Part shown: positions 1 to 5,027 of the stretch, piece after piece
Layout: every line of letters begins with the position of its first letter
Numbering within the stretch: the first letter of the stretch is position 1
DNA from: an uncultured Lachnospiraceae bacterium
GTDB taxonomy: Bacteria > Bacillota_A > Clostridia > Lachnospirales > Lachnospiraceae
NCBI GenBank assembly: GCA_947175285.1
Contig: CAMWMM010000295.1
Span: 1-6,492 of the forward strand
Length of the DNA: 6,492 nt
Direction: 5' to 3'
Translations under genes and position numbers: made by a program
Notes under the pieces: model-generated
The model's database searches: none
Told to the model about the DNA's origin: nothing
What the model saw: only the letters and a program-made list of their open reading frames with translations

Positions 1-6
1 ACATTT

Positions 7-55
7 TAGTAGTAACAAAAAAACGAGGAAATTCAAGGGGTTTGGGTTTCCGAGA
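7..55 (+). repeat. Left copy of 49-bp terminal inverted repeat
   Basis: Positions 7-55 are a perfect reverse complement of 6444-6492. The copy begins TAGTAGTAACAAAAAAACGA and ends GGGTTTGGGTTTCCGAGA; identity stops sharply after CCGAGA, where the flanks become unrelated. It contains two tandem GGGTTT units (38-49). Six extra bases (1-6) precede it, so the repeat may extend beyond the window. A sharp boundary with unique flanks fits the end of a multicopy mobile element; an assembly or amplification chimera would look similar. One frame across it is open from the left edge to a TAA at 95-97, so it could be the 3' end of an unseen gene, but I do not recognise the peptide. Confidence 0.95.
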
Positions 56-83
56 AGGCTCTATGAATTTTTAGGGGTGGAAA

Positions 84-863
84 ATGAGCGCAATTAACAA
101 TAAAGATATCGTTCAAAAACAATACGAAACTTCAGCAAATCTGAATACAAGAATTTCTATTCATGATAAATACTCTGTTAATAAACAAGGATTTGGGAAC
201 TGGATTGCATCGAATTATCAAATAACTGATGGAATGAGAATATTGGAACTTGGTTGTGGTACTGGTGACATGTGGACAAGCAATTCAAATCTCATAGCAA
301 AATGTGCAGAACTAGTACTGACAGATTTTTCAGAAGGAATGATTCAAACTGCTCACAGTAACATAGGGGATTTTCCCAATGTTACATATCAAGTTGTCGA
401 TATTCAGGAAATCCCGTTTGAAGGGAACAATTTTGACATTGTGATCGCTAATATGATGTTGTATCATGTTCCTGATTTAGGAAAGGGGCTATCTGAGGTC
501 AAAAGGGTTTTGAAAGAAAGTGGAAGATTTTATTGTGCCACTTACGGAGAGCATGGCATTGTACAGTATATCACCAATTTACTAAAACCATATGGGGCAG
601 AGGACAAAGTAAATAAGAATTTTACTCTTCAAAACGGAAAGCAAATACTTGCACAATATTTCTCGTCCGTAGAAATGATGGAATATATTGATTCACTCGA
701 AGTCACAAACATAGATGATCTGTTGGATTATATATATTCACTTACCAGCATGACAGAAGTTTCAAATATAAAGAGAGATGTTATTAAAAAGGTTTTAGAG
801 CAAAATATGGAAGACGGAATTTTGAAAGTACCAAAGGAATATGGGATGTTTGTTTGCAGGTAA
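84..863 (+). CDS. Class I SAM-dependent methyltransferase (Methyltransf_11-like)
   Basis: A 259-residue cytosolic protein with the Rossmann methyltransferase fold, expected to move a methyl group from S-adenosylmethionine to an unidentified acceptor. Motif I is ILELGCGTG at residues 53-61. The acidic residue that would bind the SAM ribose is D81 in LTDFS. D106 in VVDIQEIPF matches motif II/III, and FDIVIANMMLYHV (117-129) is the motif IV region typical of UbiE/Methyltransf_11 enzymes. The C-terminal 100 residues look like an alpha-helical substrate cap. The ATG at 84 is preceded by AGGGG (73-77) at 6-nt spacing, supporting this start. The gene is noticeably AT-richer than rsmG, which suggests an accessory origin. 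No neighbour indicates the substrate. The methyltransferase assignment is secure; any specific name would be a guess. Confidence 0.9.
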   Translation: MSAINNKDIVQKQYETSANLNTRISIHDKYSVNKQGFGNWIASNYQITDGMRILELGCGTGDMWTSNSNLIAKCAELVLTDFSEGMIQTAHSNIGDFPNVTYQVVDIQEIPFEGNNFDIVIANMMLYHVPDLGKGLSEVKRVLKESGRFYCATYGEHGIVQYITNLLKPYGAEDKVNKNFTLQNGKQILAQYFSSVEMMEYIDSLEVTNIDDLLDYIYSLTSMTEVSNIKRDVIKKVLEQNMEDGILKVPKEYGMFVCR

Positions 864-939
864 ATTGCAGCGTGGCAGCATTAGCATAATAAATGATATG
901 TATGAACTTGTTCTGTAAGTGGAATGTCCATTCAACTAT

Positions 940-945
940 GGAGGG
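940..945 (+). promoter_or_regulatory. Ribosome binding site that fixes the LRR-gene start
   Basis: GGAGGG lies 6 nt upstream of the ATG at 952. The open frame extends up to a GTG at 919, but that start has no comparable Shine-Dalgarno sequence, so 952 is preferred. Confidence 0.8.
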
Positions 946-951
946 AAAGAA

Positions 952-1674
952 ATGAAAGAAGATAAAAAAATTGAATTTACACAGAAGTGGATTAGAGATG
1001 CAGTAAAAAAACTATTTCAAAAAGAAGATATTTACGAAAGTGATATGGAGAAGATCAAGTATCTGCTTATTGGTGAGGACTTCTATAACGGCTACATGAT
1101 CGAAATGAGCACAGCAACGCCGGCAGATCCTTTCTGCGATACAGATGGCGGCGATGAGTGGGAACTGGGCGGTGATGGCGCCACTGTGACTGGCAGATTC
1201 ATTCAGCTTTACATAGACTATGTGAAGGAGAATCCCTTTGATTACATCGATTCAGATACAGGGGAGCGTACCTTTGAACTTTCGCAGCTGCACTTTTGGG
1301 ATAAGTATAAAGAGGAATATGAGGAATCGGAGACGGAGGAGGATTGTGAGGATTATGAGGATTGGAAAGATACAGTAAAGAAGTGGAAATCATATGAGAA
1401 GACGATTCAGTGTGAAAGATATTTTGAAAAATTTGATAACGATGATGCCTACGATGAGTGGTATCAGCAGGTAGGACAAACCATTCAGTGTGATATTGGT
1501 CTGTTTACCGGCCTGGAGGTGTTACGGACTCAGGGGGCGGAATATCAGGATATGACTTTCTTGAGAACGATGCCTCTTCTGCGGGTATGGGAAGTGGTGG
1601 AGACACAATTTCACTCCCTGGAAGGTATAGATGACCTCGTGCGGCTGAAACAGCTTTGCTGCTGGATGGATTGA
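952..1674 (+). CDS. Acidic protein with C-terminal leucine-rich-repeat-like segment, probably truncated
   Basis: A 240-residue protein from the ATG at 952. It has no signal peptide or membrane segment, so it is probably cytosolic. Residues 1-115 form a globular-looking region containing a DGGDEWELGGDG stretch (65-76). Residues 116-175 are highly charged and acidic, with an EEYEESETEEDCEDYEDW run. Residues 185-240 show two SDS22-like leucine-rich units of about 21-22 residues (LEVLRTQGAEYQDMTFL; LLRVWEVVETQFHSLEGI), and a third begins at RLKQLCCWMD before the TGA at 1672. LRR arrays rarely end so abruptly, and coding-like sequence continues in the same frame after the stop (1675-1854), so the gene probably lost its C-terminus. 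I do not recognise the N-terminal domain. Similar LRR proteins often mediate protein binding, but no function is supported here. Confidence 0.65.
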   Translation: MKEDKKIEFTQKWIRDAVKKLFQKEDIYESDMEKIKYLLIGEDFYNGYMIEMSTATPADPFCDTDGGDEWELGGDGATVTGRFIQLYIDYVKENPFDYIDSDTGERTFELSQLHFWDKYKEEYEESETEEDCEDYEDWKDTVKKWKSYEKTIQCERYFEKFDNDDAYDEWYQQVGQTIQCDIGLFTGLEVLRTQGAEYQDMTFLRTMPLLRVWEVVETQFHSLEGIDDLVRLKQLCCWMD

Positions 1675-1854
1675 AAATATACTGATAACCGCTCTCCGAT
1701 CAAAGATGGGGTTACGATCGACGGCGTGACAGATGGTCATCTGAATCAGAGTGTTTAATGGAAGTGCCATTTTGAGGATGCTATGATCGATCCGGGGCGG
1801 GCGGTACTGGACATATGCATCAACGAGTATTCTGCGTGGCAGCGTCAGGGTTGA
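1675..1854 (+). pseudogene. In-frame remnant of the LRR-gene 3' end
   Basis: After the TGA at 1672-1674, the same reading frame gives 27 protein-like codons (including SPIKDGVTIDGVTDGHL) up to a TAA at 1756-1758. A further 31 codons follow (including CHFEDAMIDPGRAVLDICIN and ending SAWQRQG) before a TGA at 1852-1854. Both parts have ordinary amino-acid composition and share the upstream frame, so they are best read as the former C-terminus of the protein starting at 952, broken by two nonsense changes and perhaps an internal deletion of LRR units. There is no start codon with a ribosome binding site inside the segment. The link to the upstream gene is inferred from frame and position only. 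Confidence 0.5.
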
Positions 1855-1886
1855 GGATATTGGACTATGAAAGGGAATTACAATAA

Positions 1887-2447
1887 ATGATCTATTTGGA
1901 AACGGAACGTTTTATATTGAGGGATTACTGTGAAAATGATTTTGATCAATATTATCGATTAAAATCGGATTCCAAAACGATGTATTATTTGCAGGATATA
2001 CAATTATTTACAAGGGAAGAAGCTCATGAAGATTTTTGCAGGGTTCTGGATGATTTGTCAAAGCCAGATCGGAAGTTTTATTTCCTGCACATTGAGTTAA
2101 AAGATTCACGGGAGCAGGTCGGAAGTGTTGGCTATACGGTAATCGATGATACTCCTGTTGGAAAAATAGTTGGCGCGGGGTATTTCACCTATCCAAAGTT
2201 CTGGGGAAGAGGATATATGACAGAAGCATTTGGGCGGGTTTTGGAGTTTGCGTTTTCTGAGAATAATGTATACAGAGTATCTACAGGGTGCTTAGCGGAA
2301 AATACAGGATCAGAGAGAGTCATGCAAAAATGTGGCTTGATCAAAGAGGCAGAACATATTGATTATGAATGGCATGATGGGAAAATGAAAACGCGATTGG
2401 AATATCGGTTATTGAGAAGAGAGTGGGGACAGCATGGATTGGAATAA
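1887..2447 (+). CDS. GNAT-family N-acetyltransferase, RimJ/RimL type
   Basis: A 186-residue protein of the Acetyltransf_3 (RimJ/RimL/YdaF-like) class, which transfers acetyl from acetyl-CoA to an amine, either a protein N-terminus or a small molecule. It opens with the typical LETERFILRDYCENDFD. The acetyl-CoA pyrophosphate-binding loop (motif A) is FWGRGYMTEAFGRVLEFAF, about residues 109-127 (Q/RxxGxG/A form: GRGYMTEA). Motif B follows as CLAENTGSERVMQKCGLIKEA, the classic N-xxS-xxVxxKxGF-like segment. Length is normal and the gene looks intact. A weak AAGGGA (1870-1875) precedes the ATG by about 11 nt. Its 3' end overlaps rsmG by 14 bp, so the two are very likely co-transcribed and translationally coupled. 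The acetylated substrate cannot be told from sequence. Confidence 0.9.
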   Translation: MIYLETERFILRDYCENDFDQYYRLKSDSKTMYYLQDIQLFTREEAHEDFCRVLDDLSKPDRKFYFLHIELKDSREQVGSVGYTVIDDTPVGKIVGAGYFTYPKFWGRGYMTEAFGRVLEFAFSENNVYRVSTGCLAENTGSERVMQKCGLIKEAEHIDYEWHDGKMKTRLEYRLLRREWGQHGLE

Positions 2448-3162
2448 ATACGATTTTGCGCCATTTTGTGATAGTGTGAAAGAGTTCGGTTTGCGGCTGG
2501 ATGATGATCAGATTGCACAATTTATGCAGTATTATGAATTGCTGACCGAGTGGAATCAATTTATGAATCTGACAGCGATCACGGAGTTTGAAGAGGTATG
2601 TATGAAACATTTTATAGATAGTATCTCTTTGTGCAAGGCGGTTGACTGTACAAGGGATTATACAGTGATTGATGTAGGAACAGGCGCAGGGTTTCCAGGG
2701 ATTCCATTAAAAATTGCTTTTCCGAACTTAAAGATTACGCTTCTTGATTCGCTTGGAAAGAGAGTAAAATTCTTGAATGAAGTGATAAAACGTCTGGGGG
2801 TTGAGGATATTGAGGCGATTCATGGTAGGGCGGAGGATTTTGCAAAGCCGGGCCAGCTGCGGGAGCAGTTTGATCTCTGCGTGTCACGTGCAGTCGCAAA
2901 TCTTTCTACCTTATCAGAGTATTGCCTTCCTTATGTAAAAATTGGTGGATTTTTCATTTCTTATAAATCAGAAAAAATTTCCGATGAGATGCAGACAGCA
3001 CGCCATGCGATTGCGCTTCTCGGAGGAAATGTTTATGATCAGAAGGAATTTATTTTACCCAATTCTGATATTTATAGAAATCTGTTTCAAATCAAAAAAG
3101 TCATAGCGACGCCGAAAAAATACCCAAGAAAGGCAGGGATTCCTTCGAAAGAGCCACTTTAA
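2434..3162 (+). CDS. rsmG: 16S rRNA (guanine527-N7)-methyltransferase RsmG
   Basis: A 242-residue enzyme, normal length for RsmG (GidB), which uses SAM to make m7G527 in the 530 loop of 16S rRNA; in other bacteria its loss gives low-level streptomycin resistance. Diagnostic features are the N-terminal helical segment with LLTEWNQFMNLTAIT (37-50), KHFIDSISL (58-66), motif I VIDVGTGAGFPGIPLKI (78-94), LLDSLGKRVKFLNEV (103-117), HGRAEDFA (130-137), the catalytic-core VSRAVANLSTLSEYCLPYVK (150-169), and the C-terminal YPRKAGIPSKEPL (230-242) typical of the family. The ATG at 2434 has GAGTGGGG (2421-2428) 5 nt upstream and lies inside the end of the GNAT gene. In many bacteria rsmG follows mnmG near oriC; here mnmG is not immediately upstream. 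The identification is firm. Confidence 0.98.
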   Translation: MDWNKYDFAPFCDSVKEFGLRLDDDQIAQFMQYYELLTEWNQFMNLTAITEFEEVCMKHFIDSISLCKAVDCTRDYTVIDVGTGAGFPGIPLKIAFPNLKITLLDSLGKRVKFLNEVIKRLGVEDIEAIHGRAEDFAKPGQLREQFDLCVSRAVANLSTLSEYCLPYVKIGGFFISYKSEKISDEMQTARHAIALLGGNVYDQKEFILPNSDIYRNLFQIKKVIATPKKYPRKAGIPSKEPL

Positions 3163-3180
3163 ATTCTATTCTTATAATAC

Positions 3181-3215
3181 ATTACTGTGAAAGTGCTCTA
3201 TACTTTCATAGTAAT
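3181..3215 (+). terminator. Strong hairpin after rsmG, possible transcription terminator
   Basis: ATTACTGTGAAAGT (3181-3194) pairs with ACTTTCATAGTAAT (3202-3215) across a 7-nt loop. This gives 14 continuous pairs, one of them G-T. It begins 18 nt after the rsmG stop, where an operon terminator is expected. No clear T-run follows (ATTTAG), so intrinsic termination may be weak; an mRNA-stabilising 3' hairpin or a protein-binding palindrome are alternatives. Confidence 0.5.
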
Positions 3216-3357
3216 ATTTAGAAATGATTTGAATTTTGGTGTATATAAATACATATGTTTTTGTTATAGTTGGAAATTTTTAAGAATTAACTTGATAATT
3301 CTACTTGTTTAAATCTGTATTAATGTTATTCGGTGTATGTTCAATATACCTTCTTAC

Positions 3358-3386
3358 TCTATGCAGATATATTCTATGCAATATAT
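3358..3386 (+). repeat. Tandem 14/15-bp direct repeat
   Basis: TCTATGCAGATATAT (3358-3372) is followed immediately by TCTATGCAATATAT (3373-3386); the two differ by one inserted G. It lies about 100 bp upstream of the presumed promoter of the two-component operon. It could be a duplicated regulator-binding site or a slippage product of AT-rich DNA. Confidence 0.75.
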
Positions 3387-3488
3387 GATATTATTTCTTT
3401 ATGATTTGTTAGGAACTGTTCGGAAATAACTTGTGAGAAGGACACCTTATAAATAATTCCTTATTGTGTAATCGTTAATTTTCTCCCA

Positions 3489-3516
3489 TTGATTTTGTAT
3501 GTATATGGTTTATAAT
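3489..3516 (+). promoter_or_regulatory. Probable sigma-A promoter of the two-component operon
   Basis: TTGATT (-35, 3489-3494), a 16-bp spacer, and a perfect TATAAT (-10, 3511-3516). A start near 3523 would leave a leader of about 80 nt before the kinase ATG. The -10 is exact and the -35 matches four of six consensus positions. Confidence 0.55.
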
Positions 3517-3604
3517 ATTTTATTTTGATTAATTAGTAGAAATATTATTTTAATTCTCTGTTGTAGCCGGTGGTGCTAACTTTGTAAAAGAAAGGAAAAG
3601 AAGA

Positions 3605-4252
3605 ATGGACAAGAAAGAAATTTTACTGCTGCAGGAGACTGAGCGGAAACGTATTGCTGAGGGACTTCATGATACGACTGTTCAGGATATGATCTGTTTG
3701 TCACAGCAGTTGGAGTTAATCCTATTATATATGGAACAGGATGTGGCGCGTGCCAAGTTAGAAACAGCGGCTGCGCGAAAGCAGGTAAAGCGTATCATTA
3801 ATGAAATGCGGGAGACAATTTATGAGTTGCGTCCGATGATAATAGATGATATTGGGTGGAAGGCTTCGTTTGAGCGTTTGAGAGACAAACTGATATCTGA
3901 AAATACAAATTTAAAGGTTTGTTTTGATATTGATGCAGTAGATCTTTCAGACGGGGTAACAGCAATTTCCATTTATCGCATCGTGTGTGAAGGGTGTCAG
4001 AATATGATGAAACATTCTAATGCTGACCGTATTGATGTTTTGGTTAAAAATGATGGAAAATTGATTAGAATCTGTATTCAGGATAACGGGGTTGGAATTG
4101 AGAAAGAGACAGATCTTTATAAAAATCATTTTGGTCTGCAGTTTATGAGCGAGAGGGTAGACGCACTTTCTGGAAAAATGAAAATTGTTTCTGACTCTTC
4201 TGGTACACAGATCAACATAGAGGTTCCAGCAGAAAGCGGGGTAGAAAAATGA
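3605..4252 (+). CDS. Sensorless LiaS/DegS-type histidine kinase (HisKA_3 + HATPase_c)
   Basis: A 215-residue histidine kinase of the NarX/DegS/LiaS class, expected to autophosphorylate and pass phosphate to the response regulator encoded next. The HisKA_3 dimerisation domain starts almost at once: ERKRIAEGLHDTTVQ (13-27) carries the phosphoacceptor H22 with the usual ER-R-x-LHD-xxxQ pattern, followed by the second helix and YELRPMIIDDIGW (73-85). The ATPase domain shows an N-box IYRIVCEGCQNMMKHSNA (123-140), G1 box DNGVGI (160-165) and FGLQFMSERV (176-185). No transmembrane segment, PAS or GAF domain is present, so it is cytosolic and must sense through a partner or its linker. The start is supported by AGGA (3593-3596), 8 nt upstream of the ATG. 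Upstream in-frame sequence stops at 3551 and shows no lost sensor. Its last codons overlap the regulator gene by 4 bp (ATGA). Confidence 0.93.
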   Translation: MDKKEILLLQETERKRIAEGLHDTTVQDMICLSQQLELILLYMEQDVARAKLETAAARKQVKRIINEMRETIYELRPMIIDDIGWKASFERLRDKLISENTNLKVCFDIDAVDLSDGVTAISIYRIVCEGCQNMMKHSNADRIDVLVKNDGKLIRICIQDNGVGIEKETDLYKNHFGLQFMSERVDALSGKMKIVSDSSGTQINIEVPAESGVEK

Positions 4253-4893
4253 TACGTATTATGATTGTAGATGACCATAAGATGTTTCGGGAAGGGTTAA
4301 CAAAGCTGATTGAATTTGATGAAGAGATCAAAGTAGTTGAGGAGGCAGATGATGGTTTGGATTGCATCAATAAGCTTCGAAGTGCGAAACCGGATATGAT
4401 ACTTTTAGATATTAATATGTCAGATATGGATGGTATTGAGACGCTTAAGGAATTAAATCATAGAAAACATCGTCCAAAGGTTATAATGCTTACAGTGCAT
4501 AATGAAATTGAATATTTGATCAAAGTACTTGATCTGGGAGTGGAGGGCTATATTTTAAAGGATTCCAGTTCCAAGGAATTGATTCGTGCAATTCGGTTTG
4601 TTTATAATGGTGAACGATTTATTCAGCCCAGTTTGATTCCATTGTTGAATTCCAAATTGATTGCAAGGGATATGGATCGGGAGAAGATGGATTCCCTTAC
4701 AAACAGAGAGATGGAAATATTGAAATTGGTGGCGCTTGGGCATTTTAATAAAGATATTGCGTCAATTCTCTCTATCACGGAGCGCACTGTGAAAAATAAT
4801 CTGACGAGTGTTTTTCAGAAAATAGACTGTGCTGACCGGACGCAGGCTGCTATCTTTTGTATCAGGAATGGAGTGGTCAGTGTGCATGAATGA
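4249..4893 (+). CDS. NarL/FixJ-family response regulator
   Basis: A 214-residue DNA-binding response regulator. The receiver domain (about 1-120) has the acidic pair D8-D9 in MIVDDHKMF, phosphoacceptor D54 in ILLDINMSDMDG, the conserved T82 in MLTVH, and K104 in YILKDSS, so it should be competent for phosphorylation by the kinase upstream. The C-terminal LuxR-type helix-turn-helix (about 149-210) reads LTNREMEILKLVALGHFNKD, then IASILSITERTVKNNLTSVF, the usual GerE-fold signature, with VKNN in place of the common VKxH. The ATG overlaps the kinase stop in an ATGA, a typical translational coupling. Its regulon cannot be deduced. The palindromic and repeated sites at 3358-3386 and 4954-4970 are the nearest candidate targets, but this is speculation. 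Confidence 0.96.
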   Translation: MIRIMIVDDHKMFREGLTKLIEFDEEIKVVEEADDGLDCINKLRSAKPDMILLDINMSDMDGIETLKELNHRKHRPKVIMLTVHNEIEYLIKVLDLGVEGYILKDSSSKELIRAIRFVYNGERFIQPSLIPLLNSKLIARDMDREKMDSLTNREMEILKLVALGHFNKDIASILSITERTVKNNLTSVFQKIDCADRTQAAIFCIRNGVVSVHE

Positions 4894-4922
4894 TTATTTT
4901 TGAAGAATTGCAACAATGCACA

Positions 4923-4951
4923 TTGAAATATCAGAACACTTGTGCTATAAT
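4923..4951 (+). promoter_or_regulatory. Strong extended -10 promoter of the restriction-modification gene
   Basis: TTGAAA (-35, 4923-4928), a 17-bp spacer, then TATAAT (4946-4951), preceded by TGC (4943-4945), which gives an extended -10. This is close to the ideal sigma-A promoter. The expected start is near 4958, with a leader of about 70 nt to the ATG at 5028. It shows that the restriction-modification gene is transcribed separately from the two-component operon. Confidence 0.8.
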
Positions 4952-4953
4952 TT

Positions 4954-4971
4954 AATCAGAATCATTGATTG
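4954..4971 (+). promoter_or_regulatory. Candidate operator at the transcription start
   Basis: AATCAG, AATCAT and TGATTG follow one another in 6-bp phase. The last two form an AATCA-T-TGATT palindrome (4960-4970) and the first repeats the half-site. The group overlaps and follows the predicted +1 of the promoter at 4923-4951, where a bound repressor would block initiation. No regulator is identified. Confidence 0.3.
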
Positions 4972-5013
4972 AAAAATGCAGTAAGGCAATAAAAAATAAT
5001 GAAATGTTTGGAT

Positions 5014-5019
5014 GGAGGG
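5014..5019 (+). promoter_or_regulatory. Ribosome binding site that fixes the restriction-modification gene start
   Basis: GGAGGG lies 8 nt before the ATG at 5028. An in-frame ATG at 5004 has no Shine-Dalgarno sequence and would place this site inside the coding region, so 5028 is preferred. Confidence 0.8.
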
Positions 5020-5027
5020 ATAAAATA

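Larger units (their letters stand above)
3163..3604 (+). other. 442-bp AT-rich intergenic region between rsmG and the two-component operon
   Basis: No convincing gene lies here on either strand. Contents in order: a long hairpin directly after rsmG (3181-3215); a small imperfect stem GGTGTAT/ATATACC (3332-3350, 5-nt loop); a tandem duplication (3358-3386); and a sigma-A-like promoter (3489-3516). Two 21-22-codon ATG frames (3323-3388 and 3361-3429) have no ribosome binding site and are not called. The frame of the kinase gene is open upstream only to a TAA at 3551. The base composition is much more AT-rich than rsmG, as expected for a regulatory region or a decayed insertion. Confidence 0.8.

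Noticed and set aside
38..49. Telomere-like GGGTTTGGGTTT in the terminal repeat
   Set aside because: Only two units and two G-tracts, too few for a telomere array or G-quadruplex.
1..83. A promoter for the first methyltransferase gene within the left repeat
   Set aside because: TTGGGT and TATGAA can be found but with a 14-bp spacer, too short for a credible sigma-A promoter.
1199..1393. Minus-strand open frames across the LRR, GNAT, two-component and restriction-modification genes
   Set aside because: They lie opposite well-supported + strand genes, have unnatural composition and no ribosome binding sites.
1848..2812. 15-bp sequence GGGTTGAGGATATTG shared by 1848-1862 and 2798-2812 inside rsmG
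   Set aside because: Only 15 bp with no extension on either side and made of common codons in rsmG (GVEDI); most likely coincidence.
3323..3429. Two small hydrophobic ORFs (3323-3388 and 3361-3429) that might be signalling peptides for the two-component system
   Set aside because: Neither has a ribosome binding site, they overlap the tandem repeat, and frames this short occur by chance in AT-rich DNA.
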